Source: Derxia lacustris (lineage in GTDB: Bacteria; Pseudomonadota; Gammaproteobacteria; Burkholderiales; Burkholderiaceae_E). Taken from it: a stretch of 64,000 nucleotides of DNA. This document shows, piece after piece, positions 11,076 through 18,353 of the stretch. Positions within the stretch are counted from its first letter, which is position 1. Each line of letters starts with the position of its first letter. A model generated the notes under the pieces. It made no database searches. It saw only the letters and a program-made list of their open reading frames with translations, and was not told the DNA's origin. The DNA lies in NCBI RefSeq assembly GCF_002105195.1, contig NZ_MUHU01000001.1:310001-374000 (forward strand), written 5' to 3'. A program made the translations under genes and the position numbers.

Positions 11076-12125
11076 TCAGGCGCCGGCCGAATCCGCCGCC
11101 GTGGTGAAGGCATCGGCGAAGTAGTTGTCCTCGTTCAGCTCGCCCTGCTCGACCAGCACGCGGCGCGCTTCGTCGACCATGGCCGGCGAGCCGCAGGCAT
11201 AGGCGTGCCACATCATCAGCTCGGGTTCGTCGGCCAGCGCCACGTCCTGCACATGGCCGGTGCGGCCGGTCCAGTTGTCCTCGGGCGCGGGGCGCGACAG
11301 CACCGGCACATAGGTGAAGTCGAGCCCGGCCGCCTTGGCCTGACGTTCCAGCTCCAGCGCGGTGTCGTGCGCATACAAATCCTTGAGCGTGCGCGCGCCC
11401 CAGTACAGGCGCAGCGTGCGCGGGTCCTTGGTGTGGATCGCGTGCTCGATGATCGCCTTGAGCGGGCCGAAGCCGGTGCCGGTCGCCAGCAGCAGCGCCG
11501 GCTTGGTCGACTGGCGCAAAAAGAAAGTGCCGAGCGGCAGCTCGATGCGCAGGATGTCGCGCTCTTTCAGCGCCGGCTCGGCGGCGCCGAACAGCGTGTC
11601 GGTGAACTTGCCGCCCGGCACATGGCGGATGTGCAGCTCGATCTGCTCGGCCAGATGCGGCGCGTTGGCGATCGAATAGCTGCGCCGCGTGCCGTCGCGC
11701 AGGATGAAGTCGAGGAACTGGCCGGCGTTGTACTGCGGCCGCTCGTTGGCCGGCAGTTGCAGCCGCAGCACGACCACGTCGGCGCTCGGGCGCGTGATGC
11801 TGGCGACGCGGGTCGGCAGCTTGCGCGGCGGCACCACGCCTTCGGCCACGACGCCGCGGCATTCGATTTCGACATCGCCTTGGGCGTGGGCGCGGCACAT
11901 GAGCACATGACCGGTCTTGGCTTCGGCATCGGTGAGCGCGCGCGGCTGATAGGCGCCGAGGGTCACTTCGCCGCACAGCACGCGCGCCTTGCATGATCCG
12001 CAGGCGCCGTCGCGGCAGCCGTAAGGCAGGGTCACGCCCTGGCGCAGGCCGGCGTCGAGCAGGGTTTCGCCGGCATCGGCGCTAAAGCTGCGGCCGCTCG
12101 GCCGGACCACGACATTGGAGCTCAT
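11076..12125 (-). CDS. [2Fe-2S] flavoreductase of the CDP-6-deoxy-delta-3,4-glucoseen reductase type
   Basis: This 349-aa protein has three modules. The N-terminal plant-type [2Fe-2S] ferredoxin has ligands Cys37, Cys42, Cys45 and Cys77. The FAD-binding ferredoxin-reductase barrel contains RRSYSIANAP (RxYS). The NAD-binding domain contains LLLATGTGFGPLKAII and ends with ACGSPAMVDEAR. The order 2Fe2S-FAD-NAD is that of AscD-like reductases and oxygenase reductases. It would pass electrons from NAD(P)H to an unknown acceptor. Its ATG is separated from the divergent gene's ATG by only 12 bases. No oxygenase partner is nearby apart from the small monooxygenase at 13.1 kb. Confidence 0.8.
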   Translation of the reverse strand: MSSNVVVRPSGRSFSADAGETLLDAGLRQGVTLPYGCRDGACGSCKARVLCGEVTLGAYQPRALTDAEAKTGHVLMCRAHAQGDVEIECRGVVAEGVVPPRKLPTRVASITRPSADVVVLRLQLPANERPQYNAGQFLDFILRDGTRRSYSIANAPHLAEQIELHIRHVPGGKFTDTLFGAAEPALKERDILRIELPLGTFFLRQSTKPALLLATGTGFGPLKAIIEHAIHTKDPRTLRLYWGARTLKDLYAHDTALELERQAKAAGLDFTYVPVLSRPAPEDNWTGRTGHVQDVALADEPELMMWHAYACGSPAMVDEARRVLVEQGELNEDNYFADAFTTAADSAGA

Positions 12126-12137
12126 AAAGGTGTTCGC

Positions 12138-13124
12138 ATGAAAAAGAAGGTGTTGATCGTGGGCGCGGGCAACGTGGGCGCGCGCGCGATGGCGCTGCTG
12201 CGCCGGCGCACCGAACTGACGGTGCTCACGTCGCAAGCTTCGCGCCGGGCGGCCTTGCGTGCGGCCGGCGCGCGCCGGGTCGTGGTCGGCAATCTGGACC
12301 GCGCGCGCACGCTGGCGCCGCTGGCAAGAATGCACTTCGACGCGGTCATCCATCTGGCGCCGCCGCAAGCTTCGGGCGAACGCGATCTGCGCACGCGGCG
12401 GCTGGTGGCGGCACTGACGGCGGGCGCCGGGCGGCGGATTCTAGCCAGCGATCCGGCTGCCGCGCCGGCAAGCCCGCATCGCGCCCATGGCCGCCGGCCG
12501 GTGTTCGTGTACGTGAGCACCACCGGCGTGTATGGCGACTGCGGCGGTGCGCGCATCGACGAAGCGCGGCCGCCGCGCCCGGCCAATGCGCGCGCGCGCC
12601 GCCGCGTCGATGCCGAACGCCAGCTCGCGCGCGCGGCCCGCGCCGGCGCCTGGCGGCTGGCGGTGCTGCGCGCGCCCGGCATCTACGACGCGGCGCAGCT
12701 GCCGCTGGCCCGGCTGCGCGCCGGCACGCCGGCCATCCGCGCCGAGGACGACAGCTACAGCAACCATGTGCATGCCGACGATCTGGCCGCGATGTGCGTG
12801 GCCGCGCTGCGCACGCGCCGGATTGCGCGCGTCTACAACGCCTGCGATTTCACCGAACTGAAGATGGGCGACTGGTTCGACCTGGTGGCCGAACGCTTTG
12901 GCTTGCCGCCGCCGCCCCGGCTGCCGCGCGACGAGGTGCGGCGCGCGGTCAGCCCGATGCTGTGGTCGTTCATGAACGAGTCGCGCCGCATGCAGCCGCT
13001 GCGGCTGGTGCGCGAACTGCGCTTTCGGCACCGCTGGCCGACGGTGCACACGGCGCTGGGCGCCAGCGCCGATCCGGCTCAGATCACCGCGTCGAACAGC
13101 TCCAGATTGGGCGGGCCGAGGTAG
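12138..13124 (+). CDS. NAD-dependent epimerase/dehydratase-like protein (SDR, YeeZ type)
   Basis: This 328-aa protein has an N-terminal Rossmann motif VLIVGAGNVGARAMALL and the short-chain-like segment FVYVSTTGVYGDCGGARIDE, with a Tyr in the YG position. Later come LRAPGIYD and NHVHADDLAAMC, as in extended SDR epimerases. The pattern fits YeeZ-like sugar-nucleotide or unknown-substrate SDR proteins common in betaproteobacteria. AAAGGTG precedes the ATG. The final 46 bases overlap the convergent monooxygenase gene, and the last ~15 residues look unstructured. Substrate unknown. Confidence 0.75.
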   Translation: MKKKVLIVGAGNVGARAMALLRRRTELTVLTSQASRRAALRAAGARRVVVGNLDRARTLAPLARMHFDAVIHLAPPQASGERDLRTRRLVAALTAGAGRRILASDPAAAPASPHRAHGRRPVFVYVSTTGVYGDCGGARIDEARPPRPANARARRRVDAERQLARAARAGAWRLAVLRAPGIYDAAQLPLARLRAGTPAIRAEDDSYSNHVHADDLAAMCVAALRTRRIARVYNACDFTELKMGDWFDLVAERFGLPPPPRLPRDEVRRAVSPMLWSFMNESRRMQPLRLVRELRFRHRWPTVHTALGASADPAQITASNSSRLGGPR

Positions 13125-13381
13125 ATGTCGCGCGAGGCGCCGGCGCCCGCATGCGCCTTGCGGAAGGCTTCGGACTGGGTCCAGTTCTCGAACGCGGTGC
13201 GCGATTCCCAGACCGAATGCGACGCGAACAGCGTGAACTCGGCGGTGGTCGCGCCTTGCAGCAGGTGGAACTCCTTGAAGCCGGGCACTTCGTCGAGATA
13301 GCTCTCGCGCTTCTTCCAGATGTCGATGAATTCCTGCTCGCGGCCGGGCGCGATGCGGAAACGGTTCATGGCGAGGAACAT
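13079..13381 (-). CDS. Antibiotic biosynthesis monooxygenase (ABM) domain protein
   Basis: This 100-aa single-domain protein has the ABM dimeric alpha/beta-barrel pattern: MNRFRIAPGREQEFIDIWKKRE, then VPGFKEFHLLQG, FTLFASHSVWESRTAFENWTQSEAFRKAH. Such proteins include heme-degrading IsdG/HmoB-like enzymes and quinone monooxygenases; the W-x(n)-F-x-W-x-S-E-A-F-R-x-A-H pattern recalls the heme-degrading group. AGGA lies before the ATG at 13381. It overlaps the 3' end of the convergent epimerase gene by 46 bases. The exact substrate is not determinable. Confidence 0.75.
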   Translation of the reverse strand: MFLAMNRFRIAPGREQEFIDIWKKRESYLDEVPGFKEFHLLQGATTAEFTLFASHSVWESRTAFENWTQSEAFRKAHAGAGASRDIYLGPPNLELFDAVI

Positions 13382-13609
13382 GGCGGGTCCTGTGCATTGA
13401 GGTGCCGCGCGTGGGCGGCGGAGTGCCAAGTATCGGCCAGCAGCACGCTCGCCGTCGGCCGGCGCGGCGTCGTGCGCAACGGCACATGGCTTGCGTGGCA
13501 GGCTGACCGGCCGTGTCACCGCCGGCTGACGCGACATCGCGTCCGCGCCATCGGGCGATGCGCGCTTCGCTCGCCATTGCCGGCTCGTCCTTTTCCCGTT
13601 GCCCCGCCA

Positions 13610-14641
13610 ATGCTCCCGCCCCAGCCCACCGCCCCCGGCCAATACCTGAGCGTCGAAACCTCCGACGCCCAGCTCCAGGCCGCCTGTCTGCCGGGTTGGA
13701 CCCAGGACTACATGCAGCTGTCCTGCGGCCAGTTCGTCGGCCGGCTGATCGAGGTGAAGCTCGGGCCGGTGCAGGTCTATCGCGAGACGCTCAACCAGGC
13801 CACCGACGAGCGCTGCCAGGGCCCGGACGACCGCTGCACCGTCGGCATGACGCTGTCGGGGCGCGGCGGCTTTCTGCAGGGCCGGCCGATGGAGGAGCAC
13901 AGCCTCTGGGTGCTGCCGGCCAATGAATTCATCCGCTATCGCGCGCCGCACGACTCCGACATCGTCGTCGCCAGCCTCGATACCGACGCGCTGCTGCGCC
14001 ATGCGCGCATCGTGCTCGGCCGCGACATTGCGCCGCTGCTCGACGACGCGCCGCTGCGCGGCCTCACGAGCCTGACCGGCACGCGCTTTCGCCGCACGCT
14101 CGGCAGCGCCATCCGCGCCAGCGCCAGCACGCCGGCGCTGCTGCAACACCCGGCCGCGCTGCGCCAGCTGGCCGACGACGTGCTCGATGCCTGCGTGCTC
14201 GCGCTCGGCGAGGCCCAGCACGACAACCGCCTGCTGCGCGACCGCCAGCATGTGCATCGCGCCATCGTCGACCGCGCGCGCGAATTCATCCTCGACCGGC
14301 GCGGCAGCGCACCCACCGTCACCGACCTGTGCGAGCAGCTCGGCATGAGCCGGCGCGGTCTGCACCACGCCTTCGTGCATGTGCTCGACATCAGCCCGGT
14401 CGCCTACATCCGCCAGCTGCGGCTGCATGAGGTGCGCCGCATGCTGGTCGAGGACGGCGTCGCGGTCTCGACGGCGGCGCATGCCTGGGGCTTCTGGCAC
14501 CTCGGCATCTTTTCGCAGTACTACAAGGCGATGTTCGGCGAGCTGCCGTCGGTGACGGCGCGCACGCCCGGCCATGCGCGGCTGCGGCCGCTCGATCCAC
14601 GCACCGCCGGCGCGCTCGCCGACCAGCTGCTGCTGGGCTGA
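13610..14641 (+). CDS. AraC-family transcriptional regulator, EutR-like
   Basis: This 343-aa protein has an N-terminal sensing region and a C-terminal AraC double helix-turn-helix (about residues 230-330). The first HTH is TVTDLCEQLGMSRRGLHHAFV. The second contains VSTAAHAWGFWHLGIFSQYYKAMFGELPS, where WGFWHLGxF is the hallmark of ethanolamine-operon regulator EutR and its relatives. It lies immediately upstream of, and in the same direction as, the amine dehydrogenase operon, with a 391-base gap. That placement suggests an amine-responsive activator of the operon. The ATG at 13610 is the first credible start. Confidence 0.85.
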   Translation: MLPPQPTAPGQYLSVETSDAQLQAACLPGWTQDYMQLSCGQFVGRLIEVKLGPVQVYRETLNQATDERCQGPDDRCTVGMTLSGRGGFLQGRPMEEHSLWVLPANEFIRYRAPHDSDIVVASLDTDALLRHARIVLGRDIAPLLDDAPLRGLTSLTGTRFRRTLGSAIRASASTPALLQHPAALRQLADDVLDACVLALGEAQHDNRLLRDRQHVHRAIVDRAREFILDRRGSAPTVTDLCEQLGMSRRGLHHAFVHVLDISPVAYIRQLRLHEVRRMLVEDGVAVSTAAHAWGFWHLGIFSQYYKAMFGELPSVTARTPGHARLRPLDPRTAGALADQLLLG

Positions 14642-15032
14642 CCGCAGGATTGGCACTGCGCGAAAGCACATTCGCGCAAGTTGAAAGAGCCACTTTGCGC
14701 CGCCCGCATCGGGCCAGCGCCGGGCGTGCCAGCCACTATCAAGAATCGGCCTGATCTCACCCGAAAAGCCGACCCGTTTCGCACCACAGCGGGGAAGAGT
14801 TTTCTGCCCGAGCGCATTGCCCGGCCCCCGCGCGGTGCGGCTTGCCAATCGGCCATCAAGAATCGGCCTTTCGGCGGAAGAATTGCCGGTTTTCCGCACC
14901 AAGCGCGTGCAAATCGAAAACCCGCGGAATTCTTTACTCCCCCTGCCGGCATCGGCACCATTTCCAGCGCGAAAGATTCGCCAATTCGTCCGGCCGCGCG
15001 CCGGGCAAAGCATCGAAGCCTGGAGATTCCCA
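14642..15032 (+). promoter_or_regulatory. Upstream regulatory region of the amine dehydrogenase operon with a 15-bp direct repeat
   Basis: The gap holds no gene. ATCAAGAATCGGCCT occurs exactly at 14738-14752 and 14855-14869, 117 bases apart. Each copy is followed about 42 bases later by GCACCA (14781 and 14896), so longer degenerate units may be duplicated. A palindrome TGCGCGAA-AGCACA-TTCGCGCA sits at 14657-14678, just after the regulator's stop. Direct repeats are the usual arrangement of AraC-family operators. The exact promoter hexamers are not evident. GGAG at 15022 serves the aauB start. Confidence 0.6.
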
Positions 15033-16187
15033 ATGAAAACCGTCCTGACCGCGATTGCGGCGGCCATCGGCATGATGTGCGCGAATGCGCTGTTCGCCGC
15101 CGATGAATTCGTTCCCGAAACGCTTTCCGTCGAAAAGGAAATCAAGCCCGGCCCGAATGCATTCGTTCTCGATCAGAACTGGAGCGGTGCCAGCCGGGTG
15201 AATGTGTTCTCGACCGAGGATCTGACCAACAAGGGTCTGATGAGCCTGGGCCTGATCGGCAATTTCCTCGTCTCGAAAGATGGCGGCACGGTCTGGACCG
15301 TGTCGATCTTTCCCAAGCGCATCGTGCATGGCCCGCTCGAAGCGGTATTGCAGGAGCACGATGTCAAGACGCTGACGATTCGCCGCGAGATTCCGATTTC
15401 GGAGAAATTGGCGCAAAGCCTGGCCTATAGCTCGCTGCTCGCGCTTTCGGCCGACGAGAAATACGCGCTGATCCAGAACGCGACGCCGGCCAGCTCGGTG
15501 AGCGTGGTCGATCTGGCCGCCGGCAAGCAGATCGGCGAAGTGCCGACGCCCGGCTGCTGGGGCGTCTATGCCCTGCCCGAGGGGCTCGGCTTTTCGACCC
15601 TGTGCGGCGACGGCACGCTCGCCAGCTTCCGCGTCGGCGCCGACGGCAGCCATGCGGCGCCGGTGCGCAGCGAGAAGTTCTTCGATACCGATACCGACGC
15701 CGTATTCATGCATGCCGAGCGCGCGGGCAAGGAGCTGCTGTTCGTCTCCTTCACCGGCAAGCTGTTCCGCATCGACAACTCCGGCGCCCAGCCCAAGGTG
15801 AAGGAGAAATACGACTTTGCCGCCGGCATCCCCGGCGACTGGCGCCCGGGCGGCTACCAGATCAGCGCGTACAACGCGGCCAACAACGTGCTGTTCGTCG
15901 GCATGCATCCCGAGGGCCACGAGGGCTCGCACAAGGACCCGGCCAGCGAGGTCTGGGCGCTCGACCTCAAGAGCCGGACGGTGCAATACCGCTCGGCGGT
16001 CGAGAAGCTGTCGGCGATCTTCGTCAGCGCCGACAAGGCGCCGGTGCTGATCGGCGTGAGCGAAACCGCCGACCTGACGCGCTACGAGATCGACCCGAGC
16101 GCGCGCTACGCCGCCAAGCCCACGCACAAGCTGGAGAAGATCGGCGACTACATCCAGCTCGGCCATGCGGCCGGCGCCGCCAAGTGA
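15033..16187 (+). CDS. aauB: Aromatic amine dehydrogenase heavy chain
   Basis: This 384-aa precursor has a Sec-type signal peptide (about residues 1-23, ending ANALFA-AD). The mature part reads as a seven-bladed propeller of the MauB/AauB family, with VEKEIKPGPNAFVLDQNWSGASRVNVFSTEDL and SIFPKRIVHGPLEAVLQEHDVKTL near the N-terminus and YQISAYNAANNVLFVGMHPEGHEGSHKDPASEVWALDLKS later. With the TTQ light chain it forms the periplasmic amine dehydrogenase that oxidises primary amines to aldehydes and ammonia. Its stop overlaps the GTG start of aauE. Third-position GC is somewhat lower than in neighbours. Confidence 0.88.
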   Translation: MKTVLTAIAAAIGMMCANALFAADEFVPETLSVEKEIKPGPNAFVLDQNWSGASRVNVFSTEDLTNKGLMSLGLIGNFLVSKDGGTVWTVSIFPKRIVHGPLEAVLQEHDVKTLTIRREIPISEKLAQSLAYSSLLALSADEKYALIQNATPASSVSVVDLAAGKQIGEVPTPGCWGVYALPEGLGFSTLCGDGTLASFRVGADGSHAAPVRSEKFFDTDTDAVFMHAERAGKELLFVSFTGKLFRIDNSGAQPKVKEKYDFAAGIPGDWRPGGYQISAYNAANNVLFVGMHPEGHEGSHKDPASEVWALDLKSRTVQYRSAVEKLSAIFVSADKAPVLIGVSETADLTRYEIDPSARYAAKPTHKLEKIGDYIQLGHAAGAAK

Positions 16188-16735
16188 ACGCGGCCTTCGG
16201 CGATCTCGCGGCGCTGGCCGGCACGGTCTTTCTGCTGCTGCTGTTCACGCGCGCCGCCTGGCACAAGACGCTGGAGTTCGACCGCTTCGCCGGCTACGTG
16301 GCCGATTACCGCGTGCTGCCGGTGGCGCTGGCGCGGCCGGCGGCGGCGCTGGCGGCGGGCGCCGAGGCGCTCACGGTTGGCGCGCTGGTCGTGCCCGGCA
16401 CGTCGGCCGCCGGCGCGGCGGCGGCGGCGGCGCTGCTGCTCGGCTACGGACTCGCGATGGGCGTGAATGTCGCGCGCGGACGGCGCCACATCGACTGCGG
16501 CTGCGGCGGTGCCCGCCAGGCCGTGTCGTGGTGGCTGGTCATGCGCAATGCGGCACTCGCCGGTCTCGGGGCCGTGCTCGCGCAGCGCGCGCCCGGCGCC
16601 TTTTCCACCACCGAAACCGCGCTGGCGATTGCCGGCGGCTTTCTGTGCTGGCTGGTCTATGAACTGGCCGCCTATTCCCTCGCCAATTGGCAAAAGCTCG
16701 CGCCGCCCACTGGCGCGACCGATTTACCGCATTGA
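16184..16735 (+). CDS. aauE: Amine dehydrogenase maturation membrane protein (MauE/AauE family)
   Basis: This 183-aa integral membrane protein has about five hydrophobic helices. The start LFTRAAWHKTLEFDRFAGYVADYRVLP is the MauE/DoxX-like opening, and HIDCGCGG is the family cysteine motif. MauE is needed, with MauD, for correct disulfides and stability of the light chain in methylamine dehydrogenase systems. I assigned the GTG at 16184, which overlaps the aauB stop as GTGA, because no ATG lies near the conserved start. AauD follows after 15 bases. Confidence 0.85.
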   Translation: MNAAFGDLAALAGTVFLLLLFTRAAWHKTLEFDRFAGYVADYRVLPVALARPAAALAAGAEALTVGALVVPGTSAAGAAAAAALLLGYGLAMGVNVARGRRHIDCGCGGARQAVSWWLVMRNAALAGLGAVLAQRAPGAFSTTETALAIAGGFLCWLVYELAAYSLANWQKLAPPTGATDLPH

Positions 16736-16750
16736 AAGGGGCGCTTGCCC

Positions 16751-17356
16751 ATGACACTTCTCTATTTCATCGTGGCCGTATTGGCACTGGCGGTGATCGC
16801 GATGATGTTCATCATCTTCGCGCTGGCCCGGCAGATCGGCATTCTTTTCGAGCGCATTTCGCCGGTGGGCGCAATGGTGAACGACAGCGGCCCCAAGATC
16901 GGCGAATTGGCGCCGGTGTTCAATCTGCCCAGCCTTACCGGCGGCCAGGTGCAGATCGGCTCGGCAGCGGCAAAGAGCCGGCTGGTGTTCTTTCTTTCAC
17001 CGAGCTGCCCGGTCTGCAAGAAGCTGATTCCGGCCATCAAGGCAATTCAGCAGGATGAGCGCCAATGGCTCGACATCGCGCTGGCCAGCGATGGCGATGA
17101 ATCGCGCCACCGCCAATTCATCGCAGATGCGCAATTGAGCGGCCTGCCTTATGTGCTGTCGGAGCAATTGGGCGTCACTTACAAGGTGGCCCGTCTGCCG
17201 TTTGCCGTGCTGATCGACAGCACCGGCGTCGTGCGCGCCAAGGGCCTCGTCAATACCCGCGAACAGCTCGAAAGCCTGTTCAACGCCGTCGAAACCGGAT
17301 TCGCCTCGGTCCAGGATTTCAACGGTCGCCAACTCGCCCATTCCCAATCGTTGTGA
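16751..17356 (+). CDS. aauD: Thioredoxin-like amine dehydrogenase maturation protein (MauD/AauD family)
   Basis: This 201-aa protein has an N-terminal membrane anchor (about residues 3-26) and a periplasmic thioredoxin fold with active site Cys86-Pro-Val-Cys89 in FFLSPSCPVCKKL. It carries the cis-Pro region YKVARLPFAVLID. MauD is a thiol-disulfide isomerase required for the multi-disulfide light chain. AAAGGGG lies upstream of the ATG at 16751; a TTG 6 bases earlier is less likely. The stop overlaps a GTG four codons before the aauA ATG. Confidence 0.9.
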   Translation: MTLLYFIVAVLALAVIAMMFIIFALARQIGILFERISPVGAMVNDSGPKIGELAPVFNLPSLTGGQVQIGSAAAKSRLVFFLSPSCPVCKKLIPAIKAIQQDERQWLDIALASDGDESRHRQFIADAQLSGLPYVLSEQLGVTYKVARLPFAVLIDSTGVVRAKGLVNTREQLESLFNAVETGFASVQDFNGRQLAHSQSL

Positions 17357-17364
17357 GCCGCTTC

Positions 17365-17901
17365 ATGAACAAGCTGATCGATTCCCTGCTTTCCGTCATC
17401 GACCGCGCGACCGAAAAGCGCGCCCGCAAGACCGCCACCAGCGTCGGCCGCCGCAGCCTGCTGTCCAGGACCGGCCTCGCGCTCGCGGGCACGGCGCTGG
17501 TGCCGGTGCTGCCCTTCGACCGCGCGCCCGGCAATGCCTGGGCCGCGACCGGCGGCGACAAGAACGACCAGTACGCCTGTTCGTACTGGCGCTATTGCGC
17601 GCTCGACGGCGTGCTGTGCAACAGCGCCGGCGGCAGCCTCACCAGCTGCCCGCCGGGCAGCGAGGCGTCGAAGGTGTCCTGGGTCGGCACCTGCCGCAAT
17701 CCCAACGACGGCAAGGATTACCTCGTCTCGTACAACGACTGCTGCGGCAAGCCGATGGCCCACAGCACCGAATGCCTCACCTCCGAGCGCGAGCGCCCGG
17801 GCTATCGCATGGGCCTGCACAACGACATCAACTGGTGCATGGCCAATGCCAACAAGGGCTATCACTGCACGGTCGCCGTGCTGGTGGGGATGGCGGAATG
17901 A
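17365..17901 (+). CDS. aauA: Aromatic amine dehydrogenase light chain, TTQ cofactor subunit
   Basis: This 178-aa precursor has a long N-terminal leader with a twin-arginine-like motif (GRRSLLSR, residues 28-35) and a hydrophobic stretch to about 50. Trp106 and Trp157 correspond to the two tryptophans that form tryptophan tryptophylquinone; Asp125 and Asp81 match the conserved active-site aspartates. SWVGTC, NPNDGKDYLVSY, ERPGY and HNDINWCMAN are closer to Alcaligenes aromatic amine dehydrogenase than to methylamine dehydrogenase. It has 10 cysteines, while the methylamine enzyme has 12; Ser87 and Thr135 replace a cysteine pair. The stop overlaps the next gene's ATG. Confidence 0.9.
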   Translation: MNKLIDSLLSVIDRATEKRARKTATSVGRRSLLSRTGLALAGTALVPVLPFDRAPGNAWAATGGDKNDQYACSYWRYCALDGVLCNSAGGSLTSCPPGSEASKVSWVGTCRNPNDGKDYLVSYNDCCGKPMAHSTECLTSERERPGYRMGLHNDINWCMANANKGYHCTVAVLVGMAE

Positions 17902-18353
17902 GGCGGCAGGGCTGGCGGCGCGGGCTGGCGGCGCTCGGTACCGGCATCGCGCTGCTGGCGGGCGCGCCGGCCGCGTTTGCCGGTGGCGCGGAGTCCTTCG
18001 CCAATGTGTGCGCGGCCTGCCATGGTGCGGGCGGCGTTGGCATCGAGGGGCTGGCGCCGCCGCTGCGCAATCCGGCGCACTGGCAGGCGCTCGGCGAACG
18101 CGCGCCGGATTACCTCGCCAATGTGCTGGCGGCGGGCCTGAGCGGGACGATCGAGGCGAACGGGCAGGTCTATCGCGGGCTGGTCATGCCGGCGCAGACG
18201 CAACTGGCCGCCGCCGAAGCGGCCGAGATCGCGAGCTGGGTGCTCGGCACGCTCAACGGCCTGACGCAGACGGTGACGCCGGAAGCGATCGAGGCCGCGC
18301 GCAAGAGCCCGCTGACCCACGCCAGGCTGCGCGCGCTGCGCAAGGGGGAGTGA
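17898..18353 (+). CDS. Monoheme c-type cytochrome of the amine dehydrogenase operon
   Basis: This 151-aa protein has a signal peptide (about residues 1-28, ending AAFA) and one heme-binding motif CAACH (Cys38, Cys41, His42). Met97 in GLVMPAQTQL is a good axial ligand. It is a plausible periplasmic electron acceptor for the dehydrogenase or an intermediate to the oxidase, though family and partner are inferred from position only. It starts within the aauA stop (ATGA) and ends in TGATG shared with the next cytochrome gene, so all three are translationally coupled. The C-terminal ~35 residues form a charged extension. Confidence 0.85.
   Translation: MRRQGWRRGLAALGTGIALLAGAPAAFAGGAESFANVCAACHGAGGVGIEGLAPPLRNPAHWQALGERAPDYLANVLAAGLSGTIEANGQVYRGLVMPAQTQLAAAEAAEIASWVLGTLNGLTQTVTPEAIEAARKSPLTHARLRALRKGE

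Noticed and set aside
14651..14669. Possible sigma54 promoter (TGGCAC...) after the AraC gene
   Set aside because: The -12 element TTGC is missing at the required spacing; the bases instead belong to a palindrome.
13079..15145. 688-codon open frame ending in the ABM monooxygenase
   Set aside because: Only the last 100 codons are protein-like. The rest is antisense to the AraC-family gene; AGGA precedes the ATG at 13381.
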